Origin: SG8-40 sp963792855
Lineage (GTDB): Bacteria > Pseudomonadota > Gammaproteobacteria > Burkholderiales > Eutrophovitaceae
Length of the DNA stretch: 64,000 nucleotides
NCBI GenBank assembly: GCA_963792855.1
Contig: CAWBXZ010000003.1
Coordinates: forward strand, 360,861-424,860
Direction: 5' to 3'
Positions 25,894-35,698 of the stretch are shown here, piece by piece. The notes under the pieces were generated by a model. It did not search any database, had not been told where the DNA came from, and saw only the letters and a list, made by a program, of their open reading frames with translations. The translations under genes and the position numbers were made by a program. The first letter of the stretch is position 1. Each line of letters starts with the position of its first letter.

Positions 25894-26305
25894 GTGCGTC
25901 TGCTGGTCGACACCTTTGTCTGGTCGCTGGCCTCTCGCCGTGATGGCCAGCCAGGCGCGCCTGAGGTCGGCGCCCTCCGTGCCGCTCTCCAGGGTGCCGA
26001 GCAGGTCTTCACCACCGGATTGGTCCTCCAGGAGGTGCTCCAGAGTTTCGCTGGTCCAACAATACGCAACCAGCTCGTGGAGCCCCTTTCCACCGTCGCC
26101 TTCCTCCAGCCCGACAAGCAGGACCACATTGCAGCAGCCGGAATCCGCAATGTCTGCCGCCGCCGAGGGATCCATATCGGCACCATCGATGCCCTGCTCA
26201 TCCAGCTCTGCCAGCGCTACGAGCTGACGCTGCTGACAACCGACAAGGACAGACATCCACGCCGCTGCTCAGCACGTGGAGTTCCGGTACTGGAGGATGG
26301 CGTGA
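25894..26305 (+). CDS. VapC-like PIN-domain toxin, frameshift near the end
   Basis: From GTG 25894 the protein reads RLLVDTFVWSLASRRDGQPG, then VFTTGLVLQEVLQSFAGPTI, GIHIGTIDALLIQLCQRYEL and LLTTDKD, the PIN fold with its acidic residues in the expected places (Asp near the start, Glu after QE, Asp in TIDALL, Asp in TTDKD). One extra base near 26,252 shifts the frame, after which DIHAAAQHVEFRYWRMA ends the protein normally. About 136 residues. It is paired with the VapB gene upstream. Confidence 0.75.
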
Positions 26306-26598
26306 GGGTTGCTCTGGAGGCTCTCGATGAGGCAACGAGGCCCTGGCGGCACTGCGCCAGTAGCAGGTCCCCCTCGGCGTCGCCCAGTCCCTCGCCGCCT
26401 ATCACTCGGTCGGCGCCATCCCCGTGGGCGCTGATGCCGTTGGCGGTGAGCACCTTGCACGCCCGGCTGACGCTCCGCGATCACGGCCACTGGCCACTGG
26501 CCGCCGCGACGCTTGCGACCGAGCCGGCAGGGCCTGCGACCCCCGCCCCCCGCCCCCCGCCTGAGACAATCTTCGACTGCCTACCCCCAGGGAGAGAC
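26306..26598. other. Spacer without recognised gene
   Basis: About 290 bases separate the VapC gene from the dCTP deaminase gene. A forward frame continues open from VapC through this region but is Pro/Ser/Arg rich and shows no family. It ends with GGGAGAG, the ribosome-binding site of the next gene. Confidence 0.4.
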
Positions 26599-27124
26599 AT
26601 GGCCGTTCTCGGCAGAGAGGCGATCCTGCAGGCGATCCAGCAGGGCTCCATCACGATCACTCCCTTCGATCCCGATCGGGTGGGCCCCGCCTCGGTCGAC
26701 CTCACCCTCGCCCCCACCGTTCGGGTGTTCCGCAAGGTGCACCAGGTGATCGATGTGCGCGAGCACACCGACTACCGGGAGCTCACCGAGAGGATCGAGG
26801 TGCCGCCAGGGCCAGCACATCCTGATCATGCCGGGCGAAACGGTGCTCGGCATCACCCGGGAGCGGCTGCGGCTGGGGCCCGGTCTGTGCGGCTGGCTGG
26901 AGGGTCGCAGCCGTTTCGCGCGGCTGGGCCTGATGGTGCACATCAGCGCCCCCTTCATGGGGCCGGGGATCGACAGCCAGCAGGTGCTGGAGATGAGCAA
27001 CTTCGGCCCGGCTCCCCTGGCCGTGCATCCCGGCACCGCGATCTGCCAGTTCGTGTTCCAGAAGCTGCAGGGAAGCGAGAGCTACGCCGGCCGCTTCGCC
27101 GGCCAGACGGAAGACTCCTTCTGA
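26599..27124 (+). CDS. dcd: dCTP deaminase, one frameshift
   Basis: The protein has MAVLGREAILQAIQQGSITI and GPASVDLTLAPTVRVFRK; after a shift near 26,805 it continues HILIMPGETVLGITRERLRL, WLEGRSRFARLGLMVHISA and GPAPLAVHPGTAICQFVFQK. These match the dUTPase-fold dCTP deaminases: the G-R-S-x-x-A motif and the glutamate region. It converts dCTP to dUTP for dTMP synthesis. With about 174 residues it has normal length. A dcd gene is common in cyanobacteria, so no defence role is needed to explain it, despite the toxin-antitoxin genes on both sides. Confidence 0.8.
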
Positions 27125-27143
27125 GCGACCCTGTCGGTGGCCA

Positions 27144-27374
27144 TCACGCCATCACCTCCACCCGGCAGCGCAGGCCAGGCCGTTCGGCGGTGGCCAGGGC
27201 CTTAAGCGCGTGCCGCTCAGGCAGCTGATCGACCCGCACCAGCCGGCGCAGCACCGCAAGCAGCTCGGCATCGATCAGATCAGGCGCGTGGAGGTTGGCC
27301 TCGGCCAGCCTGGCCCTGGCGGCGCCCCGGATCAGCAGCGCATCCACCAACACTGAGGGATCCACCACCACCAT
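27144..27374 (-). pseudogene. VapC-like PIN toxin with in-frame internal deletion
   Basis: The protein MVVVDPSVLVDALLIRGAAR, then DLIDAELLAVLRRLVRVDQL, starts like a PIN toxin (first Asp, then Asp-Ala-Glu). It then jumps from ERHALKAL to ATAERPGLRCRVEV, which in the family is the extreme C-terminus. About 45 residues with the remaining acidic residues (usually in A-Y-D-A and T-x-D) are missing, without a frameshift. The start overlaps the antitoxin stop (TGATG). Confidence 0.7.
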
Positions 27375-27550
27375 CAACGCTCTGCGCGGATCTGCCGCAG
27401 GGTCTCCAGGATCCTGTAGTGGTCGATCGGTGCCGAGGGCAAGGCCTGGAGGAGGTCTGCGTTGTCGGCCCGGCGGGCGGTTTCGCTGAGTTCGCGCAGG
27501 GTGAACGTGCCCAGCGGCAGTCCGGCGCGGCTGACCGCCCCTGCCTTCAA
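27374..27550 (-). CDS. Small antitoxin partner of the PIN toxin
   Basis: The reverse strand from TTG 27550 encodes about 58 residues including GLPLGTFTLRELSETARRAD, LLQALPSAPIDHYRILETLR and QIRAER, ending in TGA that overlaps the toxin ATG. It is too short for a full VapB but has the charged helical tail expected. The TTG start overlaps the stop of the upstream transpeptidase gene (TTGA), which suggests either real coupling or a missing upstream part. Confidence 0.55.
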   Translation of the reverse strand: MKAGAVSRAGLPLGTFTLRELSETARRADNADLLQALPSAPIDHYRILETLRQIRAER

Positions 27551-28203
27551 GGGGTGCAGGGGCCATTGGCGCTGATCACCACCTCATCGCCCAGCTTCAC
27601 GGTCTTGAGCAGGGTCCGCAGCACGGGCTCGGCCACGTTCAGGCAGCCGCCGGTGATCTGCTGACCGATGCGTCGGTCGTTGTTGCTGCCGTGGATGGCG
27701 AAGCTGTACCAGCGGAATCGGCCGTCGTAGGTGTTGAAGGCGAAGGGCTGCTCGACGCTGTCCACCGGAGCCAGGCTCACGTAGCCGATGCCGTACTCGC
27801 CGGTTTCCCCATCGCCGCTGAAGTCGATGGCGTTCATGTTCCTGAACAGCGTCTGTCTTCAGCTCGGCTTCGGTCTTGCCCGACGGGCGATCAGCGCCGG
27901 CTCCATCACGAAGCGATCGTTGCTGAGAATCGCATTCACCCGGAACCTGCCGAGGGGCGTGTAGCCCTCCTCGAAGCGGCTGCCCGCGCAGGTGACGCCG
28001 TTCCTGCCGAACCCCACCTTGAACACCGTGCGCTCCTCGCCGCGGGGCAGGACCCCGAAACTCATCGATGGGTCGCTCAGGTCGAGCTTGATCCGGATGG
28101 GACCGGTAACGGCGGTAGCTTCCGGATTGGGCTCCTGGCGCACCGCGCAGCCGGAAAGGGCCAGACAGACCCCGAACAGGCCGGATGTTGAGAGACGACG
28201 CAT
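27547..28203 (-). CDS. L,D-transpeptidase-like lipoprotein, two frameshifts
   Basis: The start MRRLSTSGLFGVCLALSGCA has a lipobox (L-S-G-C). The middle contains TPLGRFRVNAILSNDRFVME. After shifts near 27,885 and 27,850 it continues NMNAIDFSGDGETGEYGIGY, YSFAIHGSNNDRRIGQQITG, GCLNVAEPVL. The H-x12-G-C-x-N motif is that of YkuD L,D-transpeptidases, which crosslink peptidoglycan through a catalytic Cys. One break is an extra G (GAC-G-CTG). About 218 residues. It is followed by the small antitoxin gene. Confidence 0.75.
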
Positions 28204-28311
28204 GGCGGGGCTGCAGCTCCGGGCCCATGATGCCGGGTGCTTCATGGTCTGCCCCGCCAGCAGCTGCGGCGATGGTCAGCTCGAGAGTGGGAGATCACCC
28301 TGCCAGGCGCA

Positions 28312-28585
28312 TCAGAAGATGCCCAGGGTCTTCTTCTTGCAGTAGCCCGCCCCGATGTTCATCCAGCCCGAGTCACAGGCCTTTCCGTAGGTGGGCTTCA
28401 CTTCGTAATAGATGGGTGAATTGCAATGCTGCTTCAGGTCATTCACATACCCGAGCGGACACTGGTCGTACCCAGGGAGTTTGGGAATCCGCTTCTGAGC
28501 CAGGGCGGTGCCAGGGGTGAGCAGCGGCAGGGCCAGAAGCCCAGTGGCCAGAACGACGGGCAGTGTCTGCAAGGGGTCGGGCCAT
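28312..28585 (-). CDS. Small secreted cysteine-containing protein
   Basis: After a signal peptide (VVLATGLLALPLLTPGTALA) the mature part reads GYDQCPLGYVNDLKQHCNSP and TYGKACDSGWMNIGAGYCKK, with four cysteines that may form two disulfides. The ATG at 28585 (MARPL) connects to the signal through a one-base shift in a CCCC run; otherwise a TTG at 28572 is used. Similar small secreted proteins occur in cyanobacteria without known function. About 200 bases upstream hold no gene. Confidence 0.65.
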
Positions 28586-28780
28586 CAGGTGTTCGGACCC
28601 TAGGAGATGGTCGCTGCCAGCACCGCCTGCCGATCCCATCGCTGCGCGGGAGGACGGCTTTTCACGCACTCCCGCCCGGGCCACCCCTGGGGCCGGGCGG
28701 GCCGAACGGTTAGACCGGAGCTGAAGCGCCGGCCGGGAGGGCTGCGGCATGGCCCTGTTCATCGCAACGCAGAGACGCCC

Positions 28781-30248
28781 GTGAGCGACCACCCCTCCCT
28801 GCCGCCGATCTGCGGCCGCGAAGCCGAACTCCTCGCGCTGGTGCGGCCCACCGATCCGGTGGCTCTGCCCCGCACCCACCTGAAGCTGGAGGAGATCGAA
28901 TCCGCCTTCGCCTGCGCCCTGCACATGCATCAGCCCACCATTCCGGCCGGGCCGGATGGAGAGCTGATCTCCCATCTGCAGTACATGGTCGAGCACCCCC
29001 AGGAGGGCGACAACCACAACGCCGAAGCCTTCGCCCGCTGCTACCGGCGCATGGCGGACCTCATTCCCCAGCTGATCGCGCGAGGGCTGCCAGCCGCGGA
29101 TCATGCTCGATTACTCCGGCAACCTGCTCTGGGGCATCGAGCAGATGGGCCGCGCCGACATTCTCGAGGCGCTGCGCTTTCTGGCCTGCGACCCCGTGAT
29201 GCAGCCCCATGTGGAGTGGCTTGGCACGTTCTGGAGCCACGCCGTGGCGCCCTCCACGCCCATCCCCGATCTGAAGCTGCAGATCCTGGCCTGGCAGCAC
29301 CATTTCGCCGCCCTGTTCGGTACCGAGGCCCTGAGGCGGGTGAAGGGCTTCTCCCTGCCGGAGATGCACCTGCCCAACCATCCCGACACGCTCTTTGCGC
29401 TGGTGCAGGCGCTGCGGGAGTGCGGCTACCGCTGGCTGCTGGTGCAGGAGCACAGCGTCGAAAACCTCGATGGCTCCGGTCTGCGCCGGGAGCAGAGATT
29501 CATCCCCAATACGCTCGTGGCCCGTAGCTCCACCGGGGAAGAGGCGTGCATCACCGCGCTGATCAAGACCCAGGGCTCCGACACCAAACTGGTGGGCCAG
29601 ATGCAGCCCTGCTACGAGGCCCTGGGGCTGGGCCGGCAAACGCTGGACGGCACCACGATTCCAGCCATCGTCTGCCAGATCGCTGATGGGGAGAACGGCG
29701 GCGTGATGATGAACGAGTTCCCTCAGGCCTTCCTCCAGGCCCATCACCGCATCGCCGCTGAAGCGAACCCCACGGTGGCGATCAACGGCACGGAAGTCCT
29801 GGAGCTGCTCGAAGCCGCCGGCCTCCACACCGACGCCTTCCCCACGATCCAGGCGGTGGGGCAGCACAGGCTCTGGCAGCAGCTGGACGGCCGGCCCACC
29901 CCGGAGTCGGTGCAGACGGCCATCGCCCACCTCCAGGCGAGCGACCCCTCCTTCTCGATGGCCGGCGCCTCCTGGACCAACGACCTCAGCTGGGTGGAGG
30001 GCTACGCCAACGTGCTCGAGCCGATGCAGCAGCTCAGCGCCCGCTTCCACCAGACGTTCGACCCCCTGGTGGAGCAGGACCCGGCTGTCACGCAGACCCC
30101 GGCCTACCAGGAGGCGCTGCTCCATCTGCTGCTGCTGGAGACCAGCTGCTTCCGCTACTGGGGGCAGGGCGTCTGGACCGACTACGCCCGCGAGATCCAC
30201 CGGCGGGGCGAGGCGGCGCTCGACGGTGCGGGAATCCGGGAGCTCTGA
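28781..30248 (+). CDS. GH57 family glycoside hydrolase, one frameshift
   Basis: The protein begins at GTG 28781 (VSDHPSLPPICGREAEL) and has CALHMHQPTIPAGPDGEL, the GH57 first conserved region. It then has DYSGNLLWGIEQMGRADIL, EWLGTFWSHAV, HLPNHPDTLFALVQAL and FSMAGASWTNDLSWVEGYAN. About 488 residues. A shift near 29,095 joins two frames. GH57 enzymes include amylopullulanases and branching enzymes; cyanobacterial members of this length are mostly uncharacterised. The exact catalytic Glu is not marked with certainty. Confidence 0.8.
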
Positions 30249-30323
30249 AGCCAGTCGCCGGCTGGTCCTTCGCTCTGTCCCGTCGTTAGCGTTACGGCGG
30301 AACCTCGGCCTGGGAGATCGCCG

Positions 30324-30494
30324 ATGCCCCGTGAGATCGGTGAGCGTTACCACTGCCCGAAGTGTGGAGCCCAGCTCGTCTACGAGAAGCCCTGTCCCTG
30401 CCCGGAGGGCAGCCCCCATTCCGAGATCTGCTGCGGTGAGCAGATGCAGCGGCTGCAGCCCGACGCCAGCGGCGGCGTCACCGCCGGCGCCTGA
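30324..30494 (+). CDS. Small zinc-ribbon protein (56 residues)
   Basis: The peptide MPREIGERYHCPKCGAQLVY, then EKPCPCPEGSPHSEICCGEQ, has C-x2-C and C-x-C plus a CC pair, similar to small desulforedoxin-like or zinc-ribbon proteins. The ATG is preceded by GGGAGA. It follows the GH57 gene by 75 bases and may be co-transcribed. A metal-binding role is inferred; the partner is unknown. Confidence 0.65.
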   Translation: MPREIGERYHCPKCGAQLVYEKPCPCPEGSPHSEICCGEQMQRLQPDASGGVTAGA

Positions 30495-30659
30495 CACCCG
30501 CTGCGGCAAGGGGAGCGCGTGGTCACCGTCAGACCGCCCCATCGCCGGCGGCTCCAGGCTTCGGGAGCCCTCGGCCTCGGGGATCCGCAGGCCTTCGTCT
30601 TCCCCCGGCTGCGCGGGAGTGTCGGCCCCTCCGACCAGCAGATGCCCACCCGGGCCGGC

Positions 30660-30839
30660 TGCCGGCTGCTGCAGGGCCGGCGCTGCCGCGCCATGGGGTG
30701 GGTGAGCCACGACGCCAGCGGCACCTTCATGGCCCGGGGCGTGCACGGCCAGTCGCTCTGGATCGATCCGGCGGCCGGCGTGGTGACCCCGCTGCGCCAG
30801 CATTCCCCGGAGTCTGCCGGTTCCCCGGCCCAGCGATGA
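30660..30839 (+). pseudogene. C-terminal remnant of a class C beta-lactamase-like serine hydrolase
   Basis: The tail MGWVSHDASGTFMARGVHGQ followed by SLWIDPAAGVV resembles the C-terminal strand of the beta-lactamase/transpeptidase-like (class C) family, where G-x-x-G-Q and I-D-P occur. The catalytic S-x-x-K and Y-x-N parts are absent. Its stop overlaps the DUF389 ATG. The upstream 150 bases are open but unrecognised. It is a remnant or the end of a collapsed gene. Confidence 0.5.
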
Positions 30840-31925
30840 CCGCCAGCACCGCCGCTCCGGACGATTCCCGCCTCATGGCCCTGCGCCGGGAGTTCGAGCA
30901 CGAGGCCCGCTTCAGCCTGGTGTTCGTGGTGCTCACGGTGGGGGCCTCCCTGATCGCCAGCCTGGGCCTGCTGGCCAACAGCGCCGGTGTGGTGATCGGC
31001 GCCATGGTGGTGGCCCCCTGGATCCTGCCTCTGCAGGCGATGGCCTTCGAGATCCTGCGGGGCCGTCTGCCGATGTTTCTGCGGGCCCTGCGCACCCTGC
31101 TGGGTGGGGTGGTGATCTGCGTGCTGCTGGCGATGGGGGTGGGCCACCTGGTGGCCTTCCCCAGCTTCGGCAGCGAGGTGATGAACCGCACCAGCCCCAA
31201 CCTGCTGGATCTGGGCGTGGCCCTGGTGGCCGGAGCGGTGGCGATGTTCGCCAAGCTCAGGAAGGACGCGATCTCGGCCCTGGCCGGCCTGGCGATCGCC
31301 GTGGCCCTGGTGCCGCCGATGTGCGTGGTGGGAATCCTGCTGGCCTCCTCCCACTGGGTCCAGGCCTACGGGGCGCTGCTGCTCTTCACCACCAACCTGC
31401 TGGGGATCATGGTGGGCGCGATGGCGGCCCTGGCCACCCTCGAGCGGGTGTATCGGGGCCGTCTGCTCCGCAGTCGGCTCGGCCTCACCAGCGTGGCCCT
31501 CACCGCCCTGCTGGTGATTCCCCTCGGCACGAGCTTCTTTCGCCTGCTGGACCGATCCCGGCTGGAAACGAAGGCGGAGCAGCTGGAGACCGCGATCGAA
31601 CATCAGTTGCGCAGCAGCACCATCACCCTCGGTGGTGATCCAGACATCGACATGATCGGGATCAGCCATCGACTGGCGGCAGAATCCACCGCTGATCCGG
31701 GCCCGGGTGCGGGTCACCGATCCCAGGTTGCCCACGTCCAGCCAGGTGGCGGCGGTGCAGGACTTCATCAACAGGAACCAGGCGCCCCTGCGCTTTCGGT
31801 TGGTGGTGCAGCGCACCGCGGTGGACCTGATCGGCCCGGAAACCGCCCCCAATCCCCCCGCGCTCGAGGTGCTGCCTCCCCCGGCGCTGCCGCCGTTGCC
31901 GGACGAGGTCCGCCAGGAGGAGTAG
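30836..31925 (+). CDS. DUF389 membrane protein, frameshift in the tail
   Basis: The protein has about six hydrophobic helices in residues 25-250: FSLVFVVLTVGASLIASLGL, SAGVVIGAMVVAPWILPLQA, then AISALAGLAIAVALVPPMCV. That is the DUF389 core, whose V-I-G-A-M-x-x-(A/S)-P motif is conserved. A cytoplasmic tail continues after one or more shifts near 31,690 (VRVTDPRLPTSSQVAAVQDF). The total is about 362 residues. Function is unknown; a transport role is often presumed. Confidence 0.8.
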
Positions 31926-32022
31926 GAGCCGGGGGCGCCGTCAAGGGGCCGTGGTTCCGGAGGCCGCCTCAGCGGTAGCACCGGGATCGGCCGGCACCAG
32001 GCGCGCCAGCACCGCTTCCCCC

Positions 32023-32450
32023 TCAGGGCTCGAACTGCTTCAGCAGGGTCTCGGTGAGTTCGATCTCAGCAGGACGTGGTGAAGATGCCGTAGCCGGTGC
32101 CCTGGAACGCCATCGACTTCGCCTAGGCGCACACCTTGCTGGCGTTCCTGGCGGAAGGCTTCGGCCTGCTCCTTCGGGTCCGCACTCGTGCGGTAGAAGG
32201 TCGTGAGGTTGTCGCGCCAGAGGGTGTGGAAGGACTCGCCGGGCACACCGGCGGCCTCTCTGGCAACGCCTGAGAGGGCCACCTCCAGCCGGCGATCCAC
32301 CGCCTCCAGCGCCCGGATCAGGCAGCGGGTCGACTCCACCGTGCTCCGTGCATCGCTGCATGGGGCCTCCGCCGCACGGGCCGGCCCCTGCAGCGGCAGC
32401 AGCTGGGCTGATATCAGTGCCAACAGCAGCAGAGGCCTGGGCATGATCAT
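32023..32450 (-). CDS. Secreted LprI/DUF1311-like protein, frameshifted tail
   Basis: A signal peptide (PRPLLLLALISAQLLPLQGP) is followed by CSDARSTVESTRCLIRALEA, which is the LprI/DUF1311 pattern (lysozyme-inhibitor-like helices with paired Cys). After WRDNLTTFYRTSADPKEQ the frame changes near 32,130. The tail MAFQGTGYGIFTTSC and EIELTETLLKQFEP then closes at 32023. The start is ATG 32450 or 32444. About 140 residues. Its role in the periplasm is not known. Confidence 0.65.
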
Positions 32451-32654
32451 CAGGGTGTCTCCGGCGCAGGGGCCATCCTCGAGCATCGGGGAACCAAGGC
32501 CCGAGCGTGACGCCCTCCCCGTTTCGGAGCACTCCCGCCCAGCTCCCTCAGCAGCCAGCGGCGGAATTCACAGGGCTGGTGCTGCTGCGAAGAGGCGGGG
32601 CGAAAGGGGAGTGGCAGGTGCGGGAGCGGACCATGTGTCCAGCACTGATCCCCC

Positions 32655-32852
32655 TCAGCCTGTCTCTCCGCGTCCGGCGTCCGGTTTCGGCTCCTGAGCC
32701 CCTTCCCCCTCAGCGCCGCCCGGCTCCTCGCCGGAGGCGTCGTGCCGGTCCCGGCAGGTGGAGCAGAGCACCCGGCCTTTCTGCTGCACGTAGCTCCGCG
32801 TCGAGCGCTCGATCTGAACGCCGCACTCGGAACAGGCGAACAGAGGAGGCAT
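32655..32852 (-). CDS. Small zinc-ribbon protein (65 residues)
   Basis: The N-terminal half MPPLFACSECGVQIERSTRS and VQQKGRVLCSTCRDRH has two C-x2-C pairs forming a zinc ribbon. The tail is Glu/Pro/Gly-rich and probably disordered. GGAGG precedes the ATG. The gene is alone between an LprI-like gene and the divergent 5'-nucleotidase gene. Such proteins may bind nucleic acid or a protein partner. Confidence 0.65.
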   Translation of the reverse strand: MPPLFACSECGVQIERSTRSYVQQKGRVLCSTCRDRHDASGEEPGGAEGEGAQEPKPDAGRGETG

Positions 32853-32958
32853 CGATCACGTTACACCGTTCCACAACTAGCCCAGAGGCTGCGGCCTCCG
32901 TGACCACCGCCCCACCCCGCCGCTGGGCATGCTGGCGGTGATCCGGCGTTCACGCCCC

Positions 32959-34500
32959 ATGGCCCGCCGTCCTTTCCGCCCTGCGCTGCTGCTGGGGATC
33001 CGCCTGGCCCTGGCCGCCTCCGACCTGCCTGGCCGGCCCGCTCCGGGCCGAGATCGTCGAGGTCCAGCTGCTCCAGCTCAACGACGTCTACGAGATCGCG
33101 CCCACCGCCGGCAGCGACGGGGGCAGGGGCGGCCTGGCCAGGGTCGCGACCCTGCGCCAGCGGCTGAGGAGCGCAACCCCCGCACCCTCACGCTGCTGGC
33201 GGGCGATGCGCTGAGCCCTTCGGCGCTGGGCACGGCCCGCGTGAACGGCGAGCCCCTGGCGGGCCGGCAGATGGTGGCGGTGCTGAACCGCCTGGGCCTC
33301 GATGCTCGCCACCTTCGGCAACCACGAATTCGACCTCAGCGAACGGCAGTTCCGTGGATCGGCTGCGGGAATCCACGTTTCGGTGGATCTCCAGCAATGT
33401 CACCGATGCGGCGGCCAGGCCGTTCCCGGGGGTTCCCTCGTCGCGGCTGCTGACGGTCGAGGGGAAGGACGGCGGCCGGCTGACGCTGGGCTTCCTGGGG
33501 GTGACCCTGGAGAGCAACGCCCGCCGACTACGTGCGCTACGCCGATCCCCTCACGGCCGCTCGCCGGGAGGCGGAGCGGCTGCGCCGTCGAGGGAGCCGA
33601 TGTGGTGATCGGCCTCACGCACCTGCCGCTGGCCGAGGACCAGCGGCTGGCGGCCGAGGTGCCGGCGATCGATGTGATCCTCGGGGGCCATGAGCACGAG
33701 AACGTGCAGCAGTGGCGTCTGGTGACGCGTTCCCACAGGCCGAGGGCCTGCCTGGATCCGGGCACACCCATCTTCAAGGCCGATGCCAATGCCCAGACGG
33801 TCTACGTCCACACGCTCCGCTACGACACGACCCGCCGCTGCCTCGGCATCGTCTCGGTGCTCCAGCCGATCACCGGCGCCATCCCCCCCGACCCCGGCGT
33901 CCAGCGAGAGGTGGAGGCCTGGGAGCGGCGGGGGTTCGCGGCCTTCCGTGCCGAGGGCTTCGAGCCCGGGGCCATCGTGGCCACCACCCCCGTTCCCCTC
34001 GATGGCCGGGAGGCGAGTGTGCGCAACGGCTCCACCGCCCTCACCGAGGCGATCGCCGCCGCCATGCTGTCCAGGCGGTGGAGGGTGCCGATCTGGCCCT
34101 CTTCAATGCCGGATCCATCCGCATCGACGATGTGATTCCCGCCGGGCCGATCCGCCAGTACGACGTGCTGCGGGTGCTGCCCTTCGGCGGTCAGATCGTC
34201 GAGGCCAGGATCCGAGGGGACATGCTCTCGAAGGTGCTCGATCAGGGCAGGGCCAACAGGGGCTCGGGCGGGTTCCTCCAGACCGCCGGGGTGACGGCGG
34301 ACGCCAGGGGCGGCTGGCGCATCGGCGACCGCCCCCTGGAGCCGCAACGCCTCTACCGGGTCGCGATCAGCGAGTTCCTGATGACGGGCAGGGAACAGGG
34401 CCTGGCATTCCTCACCGCGGCCAACCCTTCCCTCGAGCGGCTCGGGGACCGGGGCGAGATCCGTCAGCGGCTGATCCGCTACTGGCAGGAATCCCCGTGA
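32959..34500 (+). CDS. 5'-nucleotidase/UshA-type metallophosphatase, many frameshifts
   Basis: The motifs occur in order over several frames: LLQLNDVYEIAP, TLTLLAGDALSPSALGT, LATFGNHEFDLSERQF, STFRWISSNVTDAAARPF, DVVIGLTHLPLAEDQRLA, IDVILGGHEHENVQ, ALFNAGSIRIDDVIPAGPI and VLRVLPFGGQIVEARI. This is the two-domain 5'-nucleotidase family: a calcineurin-like metal site plus a substrate domain. An N-terminal signal peptide is likely. At least seven one-base errors lie between 33,000 and 34,080 (for example GAT-G-CTC near 33,305). Product about 510 residues; periplasmic nucleotide scavenging is expected. Confidence 0.8.
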
Positions 34501-34515
34501 CGCCGGTGCTGACCC

Positions 34516-34719
34516 TCAGTCGATGCGGCCGGGCGGGGACTGGACACCGGCGGCGGATTCGAGTTCCGCTTCGGTCAGTCGGCGCTCGTCGTCGTCCTCC
34601 TCGCTGACGGACGAGGGTGGCTCTCCGGTGAGTTCCCCGGCGAGGTCCTCCAGCGTCTGCTCCGGCGACGGGGATTCGTCCGGGTCGTCCTCCAGGGTCC
34701 GTGGGGGGTGGTCGGTCAT
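34516..34719 (-). CDS. Small acidic hypothetical protein (67 residues)
   Basis: The protein MTDHPPRTLEDDPDESPSPE followed by an Asp/Glu-rich stretch (SEEDDDERRLTEAELES) is strongly acidic and probably disordered. It has no Cys and no membrane segment. It lies convergent with the nucleotidase gene and about 200 bases from the phosphoribosyltransferase gene. It could be spurious, but the frame and amino-acid bias suit a real small protein of this group. Confidence 0.45.
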   Translation of the reverse strand: MTDHPPRTLEDDPDESPSPEQTLEDLAGELTGEPPSSVSEEDDDERRLTEAELESAAGVQSPPGRID

Positions 34720-34920
34720 GGGGGTCGCTCGCGGGCAGCGGGCAGCGGGAGGGTCTACAGAAACCGTATCCGCGGCAACCGCGCCAGCGACGGCGGCGTG
34801 CTGATGTGATGCACTCAGCTTCGGCCACTGTGGCTAGCAAGAGGGAAGGATCCCGGGGCTCTGGAGCCGGTGGCGGCCCCCGGCGGTGTTCCGCTTCCTC
34901 CCGCTCGCTCACTCTTCGCC

Positions 34921-35579
34921 ATGGCTTACCGACCTCCGCTCTGGACCAACCGCCACCAGGCAGGGCTCGCGCTGGCGGAGGCCTTCGCCGATCACCAGGG
35001 CCGTGGCGCCGATACCACCCTGCTGGCCCTGCCCAGAGGCGGGGTGCCGGTGGCGGCGGCGATGGCCGACCGTCTGGGGCTGCCACTGGCGACCTGGTCG
35101 GTGCGCAAGGTCGCTGATCCCGCCTGGCCGGAGCTGGCGATCGGTGCCGTCGCCGGCGGCGGCGTGGTGGTCTGGCGGGATGGGAGGGGGCGATCCGTCG
35201 GGCCACCACCGCCACGATGCATGGCTGGCTGCGGGCCCAGGAGCAGGAACTGCGGCGGCGGCAGGAGCTCTTCGGAGACCCGCCCGGCGATCGGCTGCGC
35301 GGCCGTCATCTGATCGTGGTGGATGACGGCATCGCCACCGGCATGACGGTGAAGGCCGCCCTGCTCTCGCTGCGCAAGGTCGAACCGGCGTCCCTGGCCC
35401 TGGCGGTGCCCGTGGTCGATCGTGCGGTCGCCGGCGAGCTGAGCCGGCTGGTGGATCGCCTGGAGGCCCTGGCCGTGGTGGACGATCTCCAGGCTGTGGG
35501 TCTCTGGTACAAGCATTTCGAGCAGCTCCGGGACGAGGAGGTCCTCGCCCTGCTTCACCCCGCCGGTCTGCCGTCCTGA
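34921..35579 (+). CDS. Phosphoribosyltransferase-like protein, one frameshift
   Basis: The PRT loop LIVVDDGIATGMTVKAALLS carries the classical PRPP-binding motif (D-D-x-x-x-T-G). Upstream parts are LLALPRGGVPVAAAMADRLG and ATWSVRKVADPAWPELAIGA. A shift near 35,185 separates the halves. About 218 residues. Members resemble the phosphoribosyltransferases often fused to or adjacent to erythromycin-esterase or dienelactone-hydrolase proteins; the substrate base is unknown. Confidence 0.75.
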
Positions 35580-35698
35580 CGCTGGCGACGAGGCCACTCA
35601 CTCGCTCAGGTCAGAGGCTGCGGAGAACCGATAGCGCTCGCGCGAAGGGGAGGTGATGCGGTTGCAGGCAGGCCCGACGGGGCACCGCTGCCGGGAAG

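Noticed and set aside
26599..27124. dCTP deaminase as an anti-phage defence gene because of its toxin-antitoxin neighbours
   Set aside because: The protein has the normal housekeeping length and motifs, and dcd is common in cyanobacteria. There is no fused or adjacent defence partner.
25849..27228. A 459-residue forward frame running from VapC through dCTP deaminase
   Set aside because: It is an artefact of frameshifts: VapC ends normally in another frame at 26305 and dCTP deaminase begins at its own ATG at 26599.
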